60,911 nt of DNA, from contig CALMQX010000023.1 in the NCBI GenBank assembly GCA_937873315.1, positions 1 through 60,911 on the forward strand, in the 5' to 3' direction. This document shows positions 19,682-29,082 of the stretch, piece by piece. The position numbers and the translations under genes are program-made. Within the stretch, counting starts at the first letter, position 1; each line of letters starts with the position of its first letter. Under the pieces are notes generated by a model, which saw nothing but the letters and a program-made list of their open reading frames with translations, was not told where the DNA came from and made no database searches. The stretch is from an uncultured Nostocoides sp. (GTDB lineage: Bacteria > Actinomycetota > Actinomycetes > Actinomycetales > Dermatophilaceae).

Positions 19682-20335
19682 TTAAGCGTCAGCGCGAAGA
19701 AGAACGCCGGCCGGGGGTCCACGCCAGCTCGGGCGATAGGTCGGCGAACACGCCGCAGCGACTCGCGGTTGCCAGTAACCGGGCGCCGCCCGGGTCGGCA
19801 GGATGTCGGTCAGTGTTGGCAGCGCGACGATGGCCAGGGCGACCTGAGCCAGCGCGCGCAACGCCCGCCCAAGGAACTGGACAAGCTCGTCAAAGAGATG
19901 GAGCGCCTGGGCAAGGGCGATGGCTGCGAGGACGTGCGCGGCCGTCATCGACCAGCCAGGTACCCCGATGGCGCCGTGGGCAAGCTCGTGGCCCGCGTTC
20001 GTGGCGAGCGCGAGACCGTCGGGGTTGCCGTGCAGGGTGTGACTGGACGCCGCGTAGGACGCGAGTGGTGCTGAGCCATGCCCAATGGCCAGCCCGTAGT
20101 GCCACACCGCCTGACCCACGCAGAGCACGGCACACACCATGGCGCGGGATCGGGGGCGGTTGCCGAGCCAGATCGAGGGCAACACCGACAATGCGGCCAG
20201 AGCAAGCACAGCCATCGGCTGGACACCCCCGCCGCCCGCAACGTGAGCGGCGGTCGATGACGTGATCAGGGCGACCAGCAGCACGCTGGTGCGTGCCATG
20301 CGTAGGGCCGCGTCGCCAATCACGATGGTCAGCAT
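19682..20335 (-). CDS. Histidine-rich multi-helix membrane protein
   Basis: 217 aa from the ATG at 20335, with about six hydrophobic helices. No family recognised by eye. Histidines cluster in membrane-proximal segments (WHYGLAIGHGSAP, SSHTLHGNP, NAGHELAHGAIG, AAHVLAA), reminiscent of metal or heme membrane proteins. It lies 145 bp upstream of the PepSY gene with its own His-rich loop, so a shared metal-related job is a reasonable guess. The start is uncertain; an ATG at 20296 is an alternative. Confidence 0.55.
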   Translation of the reverse strand: MLTIVIGDAALRMARTSVLLVALITSSTAAHVAGGGGVQPMAVLALAALSVLPSIWLGNRPRSRAMVCAVLCVGQAVWHYGLAIGHGSAPLASYAASSHTLHGNPDGLALATNAGHELAHGAIGVPGWSMTAAHVLAAIALAQALHLFDELVQFLGRALRALAQVALAIVALPTLTDILPTRAAPGYWQPRVAAACSPTYRPSWRGPPAGVLLRADA

Positions 20336-20421
20336 AGGGGCCGTCTCCGGATGGCGAACGGCCCAAGCCACCGCCCGACCTCCCTCGGCCTGGCCGCAGG
20401 CCCCCCGCTACGATCGGGATC

Positions 20422-21348
20422 GTGAGCAATGACGACACCCGTATTTCGGTCACCGAGGACTTTGCCGATGAGCTCGACGAACTCGAGGACCTCGGCATCG
20501 AGCCCGCCCCCATCGCGCCGAAGAATGGGGCACTGAAGCCATGGCGGCAGGGCTACCCCTACGACAAGAAGCTCCCCACCGACGAGTACGAGGCCACCAA
20601 GCGCAAACTGCAGATCGAGTTGCTCAAGTTGCAACTCCACGCCAAGGAGACCGGGATCAAGCTCCTGGTGATCTGCGAAGGCCGTGACGCGGCAGGCAAG
20701 GGCGGCGCGATCAAGCGCTTCATGGAGCATCTCAACCCGCGTGGCGCCCGCGTGGTCGCCCTGGAGAAGCCGACCGAAGTCGAGCAGACCCAGTGGTACT
20801 TCCAGCGTTATATCCAGCACCTGCCCAGCGGCGGCGAGATCGTCTTCATGGACCGTTCTTGGTACAACCGCGCCGGCGTCGAACGGGTGATGGGCTACTG
20901 CACGCCACAGCAGTACCTGGAGTTCATGCGCGAGACCCCCGATTTGGAGCGGATGTTGGTCAACTCGGGCATCCATCTGGTCAAGTTGTGGTTCTCGGTG
21001 AGCCGTGAGGAGCAGCTCGCGCGCTTCTCGAGCCGCCAGAACGACCCGGTACGCCAATGGAAGCTCTCGCCGACCGACCTTGCCAGCCTCGACAAGTGGG
21101 ACGCCTACACCGAGGCCAAGGAGGCGATGTTCTTCTACACGGACACCGGCGACTCCCCGTGGACCGTCATTAAGTCCAATGACAAGAAGCGGGCTCGCCT
21201 GGAGGCCTTCCGGGTGATCCTGTCCTCGATCGATTACAAGGCCAAGGACCTCGAGACTGTCGGCTCCCCGGATCCGCTCATCGTGGGTCCGGCGTCTCGG
21301 ATCTACGAGCAGGGCGAGCACACCGACCGGATGTTCCCGCGGGTGTGA
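20422..21348 (+). CDS. ppk2: Polyphosphate kinase 2
   Basis: 308-aa PPK2-family enzyme that transfers phosphate between polyphosphate and nucleotides. Walker A GRDAAGKGG (~91), KPTEVEQTQWYFQRYIQHLPSGGEIVFMDRSWYNRAGVERVMGY carrying Walker B and the lid-proximal arginines, and the lid segment SRRQ-like FSSRQNDPVRQWKLSPTD. Single-domain, class I-like length. GTG start 7 nt after a TACGAT -10 box. The next gene begins 16 bp later. Polyphosphate metabolism beside SenX3-RegX3 suggests phosphate economy. Confidence 0.92.
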   Translation: MSNDDTRISVTEDFADELDELEDLGIEPAPIAPKNGALKPWRQGYPYDKKLPTDEYEATKRKLQIELLKLQLHAKETGIKLLVICEGRDAAGKGGAIKRFMEHLNPRGARVVALEKPTEVEQTQWYFQRYIQHLPSGGEIVFMDRSWYNRAGVERVMGYCTPQQYLEFMRETPDLERMLVNSGIHLVKLWFSVSREEQLARFSSRQNDPVRQWKLSPTDLASLDKWDAYTEAKEAMFFYTDTGDSPWTVIKSNDKKRARLEAFRVILSSIDYKAKDLETVGSPDPLIVGPASRIYEQGEHTDRMFPRV

Positions 21349-21364
21349 TCCCGTTGGGGGGACG

Positions 21365-23173
21365 ATGAGTGAGCTCGAAGCGGGCCCGTGGGGGGCCCGG
21401 CTCGAGGACGCGCTCTTCCTCGTATGCCGTGACCGGGCCAGCGCCCATCGGATCGCCATTCGAGCGATGGCGGCGGGCGGCACGCCGAGCCAGGTGCGGC
21501 GCACGGCATACGGCTTGGCGCTGAAGGCGCGGGTGCGAGCGGTCTCATCGGCGGCTCCGACGGTCCTGCCGTGGGACGACGAGGTTGCCCGCGACGATGA
21601 TGATCTCGAGGCCACTCATGCCCTGATCCGGGAGATCGAGGCGAGTTCCCAGGTGGAGCGGGCGACCTTGGCCGTCACCGAGGTCGAACGGCTCGATCCG
21701 AGCGAAGCGGCCTCGGTTCTCGGGGTATCACAGGCGGAGGTGCAGGGGCACAGAGCCACGGTGCGCGAGCGGCTGGTGCAGGCGCATGCGGGGGCGCGGA
21801 CCCGACGCGGCCTGACGAGCGCGGATTTCGCGGCCGACCGAGCGATCCAGGCCGCCCTTGCGCAGGTCGTGCGCAGCCCGGGCGCCTTAGCTCCCACTGA
21901 AGCCGAAGTCGATCGGCTACGGACTCGCCGCACGCGGGTCAAGACCGTGAGCGCCGTGGCCGCGGTCGCGCTGGTCGCGACCGGCGCTCTCGTGGCCGGG
22001 CCCAGCGTCTGGGATCGCCTGACCCCGGCCGCCTCCGAGCCAACACCTTCTCGAGGCAATACCGCCAGCGGCTCGCCCTCGGTCAGTGCGTCTGGCATCG
22101 AGGCCTGGACCACCATCGACCATTGGCCAGCCCGAGGAAGCCTGCGTGGCGACGCGGAGATTCAGCGGTCCGTGCAGTCGCTCATGGGCTCCAGCAGCCG
22201 GATCATCTACGCCGAGCACATCCCCAAGGTGGGTCGCCTGGTCGTGGTCGCTGTCCCCGGCAACGACACAGGCCAACCGCAACGTGCGCTCTTGGCTCCA
22301 CCCACGGGGCGCCTGGCGTGGCGAGAGATGCCGATGGTCCACCAGCAATTGACCAGCGTGACGCTCGTAGCTGGCCAAGCTGACGTCACGGCCCCTCAGG
22401 TCTTGGTCCACTTGACCACTCCGGATGTCACCCGGGCCGAAGTGTCCTCCGCGACGACCATCACCCGGGATGGCAAAACGCACCGCACCTGGACGCCGCT
22501 ACGCCTCACAGATGGCGTTGTCACACATGCCGTTTCGGATGCGCTGCACCTGGTCTACCTGCGGACGCCGACGGAACTATTGCCGCTGTACCCGAACAAC
22601 CTCTCCATCGACCCGGGCGACGCGGTCGCGGGACTTGATGCCAAGGATCGGATGGCCGGAGAGCAACTCATCCAGGAGGTCTCGTTCATGATCGACGCGA
22701 AGGGAGCCCGCGTCGAGAAGGACTGGGAGGTCCCGATCCCTGATGCGATCGCCGATCAGCTGGGTTTGCCTTACGTCTTGCGGCGGGCGCGGGCAGTCTC
22801 CCTCTCCGTGGTGCTGCCCAATGGAGCACGGCTGCGTATGTGTCAGGTCACCACGCAGAGCGGCGAACTCGCGCAATCGCTCGGGCCTGTGACCGTCATT
22901 GGTGCGGACGCCACACCGCCGCCTGTCATCGCCCAGTTGTTCACGACCGGGAACACGGTAGTCATCGTGGACCCTACGGGGGTCAGCGCCATCGTGCCCG
23001 GGCGAATGGCCAAGGGTGTGCGCTTCACCAAAGGCGTCGCCCAGATCACCGGCGCGGCCGCGATCGAGCTGGGCAAAGGCATCGTGGTAACCAGGCGAAA
23101 TGGGCAGCAGGTGGGCCCGCTCCTGCCCACGGAGTTCAATCCACTTGAGGAGATGACACCGATGGTGCCCTGA
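21365..23173 (+). CDS. Sigma-factor-like / transmembrane / extracytoplasmic fusion protein
   Basis: 602 aa. Residues ~10-150 resemble an ECF sigma factor: an N-terminal helical block, then a region 4-like helix-turn-helix (RLDPSEAASVLGVSQAEVQGHRATVRERL). After a charged linker comes one membrane helix (VSAVAAVALVATGALVAGPSVW, ~195-216). About 380 residues follow outside the cell with no recognised domain. There is no clear region 2, so activity as a free sigma factor is doubtful. ATG with GGGGGG upstream, 16 bp after ppk2, so likely an operon. Confidence 0.6.
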   Translation: MSELEAGPWGARLEDALFLVCRDRASAHRIAIRAMAAGGTPSQVRRTAYGLALKARVRAVSSAAPTVLPWDDEVARDDDDLEATHALIREIEASSQVERATLAVTEVERLDPSEAASVLGVSQAEVQGHRATVRERLVQAHAGARTRRGLTSADFAADRAIQAALAQVVRSPGALAPTEAEVDRLRTRRTRVKTVSAVAAVALVATGALVAGPSVWDRLTPAASEPTPSRGNTASGSPSVSASGIEAWTTIDHWPARGSLRGDAEIQRSVQSLMGSSSRIIYAEHIPKVGRLVVVAVPGNDTGQPQRALLAPPTGRLAWREMPMVHQQLTSVTLVAGQADVTAPQVLVHLTTPDVTRAEVSSATTITRDGKTHRTWTPLRLTDGVVTHAVSDALHLVYLRTPTELLPLYPNNLSIDPGDAVAGLDAKDRMAGEQLIQEVSFMIDAKGARVEKDWEVPIPDAIADQLGLPYVLRRARAVSLSVVLPNGARLRMCQVTTQSGELAQSLGPVTVIGADATPPPVIAQLFTTGNTVVIVDPTGVSAIVPGRMAKGVRFTKGVAQITGAAAIELGKGIVVTRRNGQQVGPLLPTEFNPLEEMTPMVP

Positions 23174-23191
23174 CCGAATTCGCTGGTGCGG

Positions 23192-23929
23192 TCAGCGACC
23201 TTGGTTGGCCACCGCCGCAGCCTCGGCGGCCGCGGCCTCCGGGTCGAGGTAACGGGCCGGCTCGGTCGGCATGAAGTCGGCGCCCAAGGTGTAGGCCAGC
23301 GGCATACCGGTGGGGATGTTGAGCCCCGCGATGTCCTCGTCACTGATGCCGTCCAGGTGCTTGACCAGGGCGCGCAGGCTGTTGCCATGCGCCGTCACGA
23401 GCACGGTGTGCCCGGCCCGCAGGTCATCCTGGATCGCGCCCTCCCAGTACGGCATCATTCGCTCGATGACGTCTTTGAGGCACTCGGTGCGGGGCACCTC
23501 GATGCCGGCGTAGCGCGGGTCGTGGGTCTGGGCGAACTCGTTGTCGACATCGATCGCCGGCGGCGGGGTGTCGAAGCTACGCCGCCACAGCATGAATTGC
23601 TCATCGCCATACCGGTCGCGGGTGGCGGCCTTGTCCAGACCTTGCAGCGCGCCATAGTGGCGCTCGTTGAGCCGCCAGTCACGACGGACCGGGATCCAGT
23701 GTCGGTCGCAGGCATCCAGCGCGAGGTTCGCGGTGGTGATCGCGCGACGCAGCAGGCTGGTGTGCACGACCGTCGGCAGCAGTCCGGACTCCTTGAGGAG
23801 CTCGCCGCCACGCACGGCCTCGGCCCGACCCTTGTCGATCAAGTCGACGTCAACCCAGCCGGTGAAGAGATTCTTCTCGTTCCAGTCCGAACGTCCGTGG
23901 CGCAGCAGGATGAGCGTGTATGCCGTCAT
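23192..23929 (-). CDS. gpmA: 2,3-bisphosphoglycerate-dependent phosphoglycerate mutase
   Basis: 245-aa glycolytic dPGM, interconverting 3- and 2-phosphoglycerate. Phospho-histidine motif [23 protein letters not shown], second His in [17 protein letters not shown], and [16 protein letters not shown]. The ATG lies 6 nt after a TAGTGT box. Orthologs sit near mshA and senX3 in mycobacteria; here a 5-kb block with ppk2 and PepSY separates it from senX3. Confidence 0.95.
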   Translation of the reverse strand: MTAYTLILLRHGRSDWNEKNLFTGWVDVDLIDKGRAEAVRGGELLKESGLLPTVVHTSLLRRAITTANLALDACDRHWIPVRRDWRLNERHYGALQGLDKAATRDRYGDEQFMLWRRSFDTPPPAIDVDNEFAQTHDPRYAGIEVPRTECLKDVIERMMPYWEGAIQDDLRAGHTVLVTAHGNSLRALVKHLDGISDEDIAGLNIPTGMPLAYTLGADFMPTEPARYLDPEAAAAEAAAVANQGR

Positions 23930-23991
23930 GCCGCCACACTATCGCCGCCGCGCGGGACGGCATACGGGAGTCCCCCTCCCCCTGTCACACG

Positions 23992-24074
23992 TTTCCCGCC
24001 TGATGCCGGAACCTTGCACTGGGGGCCCCTTGTAACGGGCCCCCAGTGCAAGGTTCCGGCACGCGGCGGGAAAG
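23992..24074. repeat. Palindromic intergenic repeat, copy 2
   Basis: The most perfect of three copies: arms of ~37 bp (TTTCCCGCCTGATGCCGG outward, GGGGGCCC inward) around CTTGTAAC. It lies between gpmA and ybjN. Flanks TGTCACAC before and TTGAGGCG after are also partly shared with the other copies. Confidence 0.88.
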
Positions 24075-24146
24075 TTGAGGCGCGTGGGGCGCGGTGGCGC
24101 GGTGGGGCGGTGGCGCGCGGGCCGGGGCCGCGGACGGAGGGCGGAG

Positions 24147-24665
24147 TTAGCGCGCGGCCGGAGGTGGATCGCCGGGGCGCTCAAGCAACGCTCGGAAGGC
24201 TTCGAGGTTATGCAGTGGCTCGCCGCGCTCGACCCGCCACTCCCACTCCTTGCGCATGGAGGTGAGGAAGCCCATCGCCAGCAATTCGTTGAACGGCTCA
24301 TCGGCGGCTGCGAGCACGGCGCCGAGCAGCTGATCCAGATAGGCCGCATCCACGCCCCCCGCCGGTACGCGGCCGGTCACAAAGACATCGCCACTGGCAT
24401 CCACGGCATACGCCAGCCCGGGCATCCGCAGGTTGCGCCGGAGCAAGAATCGGTACACCTGGTGATGGTTCTCATCCGGATTGCGTATGACGAAGGCGGA
24501 CATCGAGAGCGCGGACGCCGACACGACGAGCGAGACGACGGTCTTGAGCTTCTTCTCCCCCGGCAGCACGACGACGAACTCGTTGGACCGAGCCCCCATC
24601 TCCCACTCGAGTCCGGCATCCGTGACGAAGGTACGCACGACCTCGGCCAATGCCGACTCGCTCAC
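24147..24665 (-). CDS. YbjN-domain protein
   Basis: 172-aa cytoplasmic protein with a YbjN-like, type III-chaperone-like alpha/beta fold: [25 protein letters not shown], then [41 protein letters not shown]. Function unknown. The GTG start overlaps the mshA stop in GTGA, and the mshA-ybjN order is conserved in actinobacteria, which argues for co-expression with mycothiol synthesis. Confidence 0.82.
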   Translation of the reverse strand: MSESALAEVVRTFVTDAGLEWEMGARSNEFVVVLPGEKKLKTVVSLVVSASALSMSAFVIRNPDENHHQVYRFLLRRNLRMPGLAYAVDASGDVFVTGRVPAGGVDAAYLDQLLGAVLAAADEPFNELLAMGFLTSMRKEWEWRVERGEPLHNLEAFRALLERPGDPPPAAR

Positions 24666-25951
24666 GGAATCACCGCCGGCGGTATCCCGTGCAAGGCATC
24701 GGCCCCATTGATCGGAACACCGAGGCGGGAGGCCACCGCTTGCTCATAGACCGTTCTCAAAGTCGCCGCCGTCCGCTCCCACCCGTAGTCGGATGCGTGG
24801 CGAACAGCGTTGCGGGATAGCGCTTCTCGCAGTCCTGGCGTATAGAGCACTCGCTCCATGGCGGTCGCCCACTCGCAGGTGTCGTGGCCCTCCACCAGCA
24901 CACCACCATCCCCGACTGCGGTCGGCAGGCCGCCCACGCGGGCAGCGACGACCGGTGTGCCGCAGGCCAATGCCTCGAGGGCCACCAGGCCGAAAGACTC
25001 GGAGTAGGACGGCACCGTCACCAGATCGGCGGCCCGGTACCACTGAGCCAAGGTGGCCCGCTCGACCGGAGGGATGAAGCGCACCACGTCGCCGATGCCA
25101 AGGCGCTCAGCCAGCTCGGGCAGCCCCATGGGCGAGCGCGCACCCGCCCCGCTGGCTCCACCCAGCACGGCGACGACCAGCCGGCTGCGAACCTCCGGGC
25201 GCCTGCGCACGAGTTCGGCGGCCGCGCGGATCAGCACATCCGGCGCCTTCAACGGCTGAATACGCCCGACAAAGAGGGCAACCAGCGCATCGGCCGGCAG
25301 CCCCAAGGCCGCTCGCGCCTGCCGCTGCGGACCTGGCGTGAAAGTGGCGAGGTCCACCCCCGGCTCCGCCACAACAACCTTGGCCGGGTCGGCGGCATAC
25401 AGCTCGATCAGCTCATGGGCCTCGTCGACGGTATTCGCGACCAGTCGATCGGCGGCCTCAACCACCTGGGCCTCACCGATCTCGCGCCCCAAGGGCTCGG
25501 GGGTGTCACCGTCGGCCAAGTGCAGATTCTTGACGCGGGCCATCGTGTGCATGGTGTGCACGAGCGGCACGCCCCAGCGATCGGCGGCCAGCCAACTCAC
25601 CTGGCCCGAAAGCCAGTAGTGCGAGTGCACGAGGTCGTAGTAGCCCGGCGGTGCCGCTGCCGCCACCCGCATCATCCCCGCGGCGAAGGCGCACAACTGC
25701 CCGGGCAAGTCCTCCTTGGACAGGCCCTCATAGGGCCCGGCAGGAATGTGCCGCAGTCGCAAACCGGGCTGCAGGTCGACGATCTCGGCCTGCGCACTCG
25801 AGGTTGCGCGGGTGAAGAGATCGACCTCAATCCCGTCCGCGACCAGCCGCCGGGCGACCTCGAGGATGTAGACATTCATCCCCCCGGCGTCCCCGGTACC
25901 CGGCTGCGCGATCGGGGAGGTATGCACGCTCACCATCGCGACCCGTTTCAC
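24662..25951 (-). CDS. mshA: D-inositol-3-phosphate glycosyltransferase MshA
   Basis: 429-aa GT4 glycosyltransferase that joins UDP-GlcNAc and inositol-1-phosphate in the first step of mycothiol synthesis. N-terminal [18 protein letters not shown] glycine-rich loop, [10 protein letters not shown], and the C-terminal nucleotide-sugar site [32 protein letters not shown]. Length matches the family. GTG start 7 nt after a TACACT box that itself overlaps a CGGCATAC motif. Coupled to ybjN. Confidence 0.95.
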   Translation of the reverse strand: MKRVAMVSVHTSPIAQPGTGDAGGMNVYILEVARRLVADGIEVDLFTRATSSAQAEIVDLQPGLRLRHIPAGPYEGLSKEDLPGQLCAFAAGMMRVAAAAPPGYYDLVHSHYWLSGQVSWLAADRWGVPLVHTMHTMARVKNLHLADGDTPEPLGREIGEAQVVEAADRLVANTVDEAHELIELYAADPAKVVVAEPGVDLATFTPGPQRQARAALGLPADALVALFVGRIQPLKAPDVLIRAAAELVRRRPEVRSRLVVAVLGGASGAGARSPMGLPELAERLGIGDVVRFIPPVERATLAQWYRAADLVTVPSYSESFGLVALEALACGTPVVAARVGGLPTAVGDGGVLVEGHDTCEWATAMERVLYTPGLREALSRNAVRHASDYGWERTAATLRTVYEQAVASRLGVPINGADALHGIPPAVIP

Positions 25952-25995
25952 GCCGGTCAGTGTATGCCGCCGCTGACACCTCCTAAGGTGTCGGC

Positions 25996-26799
25996 GTGAG
26001 CCGAGAGCGTCCGCAGGGAGTCATCACCCGCGGCACGACCAACCCCAACCGGCTGCGGCGGTGCGACCGCTGGCTGGGCGGCCCTCAGGCGGGACGACTG
26101 CGTCGGTATGCCGACGGCCCACCCACCGTGGTCGACCTGGGGTACGGCGCCTCCCCCGTCACGGCGCTGGAGTTGTCCGACCGCCTCCGGCGGGTCAGAC
26201 CCGACGTCCAGGTGGTGGGCATCGAAATCGATCCGGCCCGCGTCCTGGCTGCCCAGCCGCTCGCCCGGCCCGGGTTGAGCTTCGCCCTGGGCGGCTTCGA
26301 GGTTCCATTGCCGGGCGGGCAACGGCCACTGATCGTGCGCGCCTTCAATGTCTTGCGCCAGTACCCCGAGTCCGCGGTCGCCGATGCCTGGGCGAGCACG
26401 GTGGGCCGGTTGGCGCCGCGCGGGCTGCTCGTCGACGGCACCTGCGACGAACTCGGCCGATTGGCTACCTGGATCGCGGTGGAGGCCAGCGGGCCCGTGA
26501 GCCTGACCCTGTCCTGGCGGCTGCGTGGGCTAAGCCGTCCCTCGCAGATCGCCGAGCGACTACCCAAGGCTCTCATTCATCGCAACGTGCCGGGAGAGCC
26601 CGTGCACGCCTTCCTCGCTGAGCTGGATAAGGCGTGGGAGCGATCCGCCAGCCACGCGGCATACGGTGTGCGGCAACGATTCCTGGCGACCGCGGGCTCG
26701 CTTCGCGATGCTGGCTGGCCACTGATCGACGGCCCATCGCGGTGGCGGCTCGGTGAACTCTCGGTGGCCTATGGCGCGGTGGCGCCGGCTCAGCGGTAG
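25996..26799 (+). CDS. Class I SAM-dependent methyltransferase-like protein
   Basis: 267 aa. A Rossmann-type SAM site is visible: [16 protein letters not shown] (motif I) and [11 protein letters not shown] (acidic residue of strand 2). The substrate is unknown. GTG start 6 nt after a TAAGGT box. Divergent from mshA, a neighbour relation also seen in other actinobacteria. Its 3' end overlaps the convergent DUF2516 gene by 10 bp. Confidence 0.75.
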   Translation: MSRERPQGVITRGTTNPNRLRRCDRWLGGPQAGRLRRYADGPPTVVDLGYGASPVTALELSDRLRRVRPDVQVVGIEIDPARVLAAQPLARPGLSFALGGFEVPLPGGQRPLIVRAFNVLRQYPESAVADAWASTVGRLAPRGLLVDGTCDELGRLATWIAVEASGPVSLTLSWRLRGLSRPSQIAERLPKALIHRNVPGEPVHAFLAELDKAWERSASHAAYGVRQRFLATAGSLRDAGWPLIDGPSRWRLGELSVAYGAVAPAQR

Positions 26800-27086
26800 C
26801 CTCGCAGGCCCTGCAAGGCTGGCTTGACGTCGGCGAGATAGATGCCAGCGCCCAGGATGGCAAAGATCTGCAGGAAGCCGAATCCTCCGTTGAGCGAGAT
26901 CGCGCCGATAGCCGTGGACAGACCGGTGATGATCAGCCAGAACGGCTTGGTCCGCTTGTCGGCCGCCGAGAACGCCTCCGGGCGATGCCGCAGGCAGTCG
27001 ACGAGCGCCCAGACTTCCATCCCGAGCGCAGCGATCGACAGGGCGAGCACCAGGTAGTACTCAGCGGCATAGAAATAGGACGCCAT
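26790..27086 (-). CDS. DUF2516 membrane protein
   Basis: 98 aa from the ATG at 27086, with three hydrophobic helices (YYLVLALSIAALGMEVWALVDCL; FWLIITGLSTAIGAISL; FLQIFAILGAGIYLADV). It matches the DUF2516 family, small membrane proteins that in mycobacteria lie beside hbhA. Here hbhA is 2 kb away, separated by dtd and the asparaginase. A TAGGCT box is 8 nt upstream. Function unknown. Confidence 0.75.
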   Translation of the reverse strand: MASYFYAAEYYLVLALSIAALGMEVWALVDCLRHRPEAFSAADKRTKPFWLIITGLSTAIGAISLNGGFGFLQIFAILGAGIYLADVKPALQGLRGYR

Positions 27087-27109
27087 GGTCGACAAGCCTA
27101 ACTTCCAGA

Positions 27110-27535
27110 TCAGAGGTCCAAGATGATCGTCACCGGTCCGTCATTGGTCAATTCGACCTGCATGTCGGCGCCGAACCGGCCGGTAGCCACCTCGATCCCT
27201 TTGGCCCGCAGCGCCTCCACGACCTGCTCCACGAGGGGTTCGGCCACCGGACCAGGGGCCGCGCCATTCCAGGATGGCCGCCGACCCTTGGAGGTATCGG
27301 CATACAGAGTGAACTGGCTGACTACGAGGACGGGAGCACCCTCGTCGAGCACCGAACGCTCGCCCTCAAGAATGCGCAAGTCGGCGATCTTGCGCGCCAT
27401 CACCTCGACCTGGGCCGGGCCATCGTCGTGGGTGACCCCGATGAGGGCGACCAGTCCGGGCCGGTCGATGACGCCCACCGCGACCCCGTCGATCGACACC
27501 TTGGCCTGGGTCACCCGCTGCAGCACGGCACGCAT
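27110..27535 (-). CDS. dtd: D-aminoacyl-tRNA deacylase
   Basis: 141-aa DTD that removes D-amino acids (and glycine mischarged on tRNA-Ala) from tRNA. The N-terminus [17 protein letters not shown] is diagnostic. The active-site motif [20 protein letters not shown] (SQxxL) and a C-terminal G-V-F-G-A-D-M-type [19 protein letters not shown] are present. It follows the asparaginase gene by 12 bp in one operon. Confidence 0.95.
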   Translation of the reverse strand: MRAVLQRVTQAKVSIDGVAVGVIDRPGLVALIGVTHDDGPAQVEVMARKIADLRILEGERSVLDEGAPVLVVSQFTLYADTSKGRRPSWNGAAPGPVAEPLVEQVVEALRAKGIEVATGRFGADMQVELTNDGPVTIILDL

Positions 27536-27547
27536 GAGATCCCCAGG

Positions 27548-28540
27548 TCAGAGCCCGACCGCGACCACAGCACCCACCGGCTGCCCGTGGCCGAGGATGG
27601 GAGCCTGCTCGAGGCGCTCGTATGCCGCAGACTCGATGCCGAGTCGGCGCAGGACGGCCGCCATGATCACCGGCCGCGCCCGCTGGGCGCCATCCGCCAC
27701 CTTGAGCGCCACCCCCCGGCCATCTGCGAGGCCGACGGCATAGACCGATTCGGCGCCATCCTTGGCGATCAGCCCGTCCGTGCCAGCCATCAAGGCGGTC
27801 ACATCCCGACGAGTCCCGCCGACGTACTCGGGGTTGGTGCGCATGGCATCGGTAACGGCTGCCTCGAGGCTCCCCGAAGGCCCAGCGGCGATCCGTCCGA
27901 AGGCGGCGGCCAAGCCCCGAAGCGAGATGGCCATCACTGGAGCGCCGCACCCGTCGACAGCCATGGCCGCCACCGGCTCACCGGCAAGATCTGCGATGGT
28001 CTGCGCCATGAGGCGTTGCAGCGGGTGCTCCGGGTCGCGATAGGTCGCCAGGTCCCAGCCGTTGAGCTTGCAGGTGGCCAGCATGGCTGCGTGTTTGCCC
28101 GAGCAGTTCTGCGCGATGGACCGGGGAGCGCGATGGGCCGCGATCCAGGAGGTGCGCTCATCCTCGTCGTAGGGGAGGTCAGGGGTGTTCTGCAGATCAG
28201 CTTCACTGAGTCCGTGCGCCTGCAGCATCTCGTGCACACCCACGAGGTGAAAGGGCTCAGCGCTGTGCGAGGCACAAGCGAGGGCTAGGTGGCGCGATGA
28301 GAGTGTCAGACCCCCCCGAAGCATCGCGAGCGCCTGGATCGGCTTATTCGAGGAGCGCGGGAAGATCGCGGAATCGACTCCACCCCAAGCACTTTCGACG
28401 CTGCCATCGGGAGCGGTCACCACGAGACTCGCCCGATGGGCCGACTCGATGAAGCCACCTCGCGTCACGTGGGCCAGGATGGGTGCGTCGGTCAAGGCAT
28501 CCCCGGCATTGGCGGCCAGCGATCCGTCAGCGTCAGTCAC
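27548..28540 (-). CDS. Asparaginase (thermolabile/AnsA-II actinobacterial type)
   Basis: 330 aa, of the L-asparaginase II-like family common in actinobacteria (PF06089). Conserved segments: VTRGGFIESAHRASLVV, FPRSSNKPIQALAMLRGG, ALACASHSAEPFH and NCSGKHAAMLATC, followed by AVDGCGAPV. It should hydrolyse L-asparagine to aspartate and ammonia in the cytoplasm. GTG start 7 nt after a TAGGGT box. Upstream gene of dtd. Confidence 0.85.
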   Translation of the reverse strand: MTDADGSLAANAGDALTDAPILAHVTRGGFIESAHRASLVVTAPDGSVESAWGGVDSAIFPRSSNKPIQALAMLRGGLTLSSRHLALACASHSAEPFHLVGVHEMLQAHGLSEADLQNTPDLPYDEDERTSWIAAHRAPRSIAQNCSGKHAAMLATCKLNGWDLATYRDPEHPLQRLMAQTIADLAGEPVAAMAVDGCGAPVMAISLRGLAAAFGRIAAGPSGSLEAAVTDAMRTNPEYVGGTRRDVTALMAGTDGLIAKDGAESVYAVGLADGRGVALKVADGAQRARPVIMAAVLRRLGIESAAYERLEQAPILGHGQPVGAVVAVGL

Positions 28541-28599
28541 GAGAGCGACCCTACCGCCCCGCGATCGGCTATTCCCGAATGCCGTGTGGCCAGCGTCAC

Positions 28600-28638
28600 G
28601 CTAACTCCAGTTTGCATTTTGCTAACTAGAGCAAGCAT
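28600..28638. promoter_or_regulatory. Tandem operator upstream of the XRE regulator
   Basis: Two 18-bp direct repeats, GCTAACTCCAGTTTGCAT (28600-28617) and GCTAACTAGAGCAAGCAT (28621-28638), agree at 13 of 18 positions. They are spaced 21 bp, two helical turns, so bound proteins would sit on the same face. The second ends 9 bp before the XRE start. The second copy also contains the inverted pair TTGCT/AGCAA. Likely the autoregulatory site of the regulator. Confidence 0.55.
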
Positions 28639-28647
28639 ACTTATGGC

Positions 28648-29052
28648 ATGAGCCCGAACCCGCTGAATGAGTTGGGAAGCCTCGGTGACTACCTGCGAGA
28701 GCAGCGTCAGTCCGCGAAGCTCTCGCTCCGTCAGGTGGCCGAGCTCGCCGGGATCTCCAACCCCTACCTGTCCCAGATCGAGCGAGGACTCAAGCGCCCC
28801 AGCGCCGAGATCCTCCAGCAGCTGGCCAAGGGTTTGGAAGTCTCCGCTGAGAGCCTCTATGTCAAGGCAGGCATCCTCGATGAGGAGTTCGCCCACGACC
28901 CCGAGGCCCTTGATGTCCGGCGGGCGATCAGCCACGACGCGCGGCTGACGGCCCGACAAAAGAAGACCTTGCTGGATGTCTACGACTCCTTCGTCGAAGA
29001 CCTCGACAGCGCCCCGGCAAAGACGCCGGCCACGACCCGCACTCCGCGCTAG
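28648..29052 (+). CDS. XRE-family transcriptional regulator upstream of hbhA
   Basis: 134 aa. The N-terminal helix-turn-helix (LGDYLREQRQSAKLSLRQVAELAGISNPYLSQIERGLKRPSAEILQQLAKGLEV) is very typical of XRE/Cro proteins; the C-terminal 50 residues are charged and end in a disordered tail. In mycobacteria the equivalent gene (Rv0474 as I recall) precedes hbhA just as here. The gap to the HbhA-like gene is 30 bp with AGGGAG, so they form an operon. Confidence 0.88.
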   Translation: MSPNPLNELGSLGDYLREQRQSAKLSLRQVAELAGISNPYLSQIERGLKRPSAEILQQLAKGLEVSAESLYVKAGILDEEFAHDPEALDVRRAISHDARLTARQKKTLLDVYDSFVEDLDSAPAKTPATTRTPR

Positions 29053-29082
29053 CCGCGCACCTCACCTCTAGGGAGAAACACC

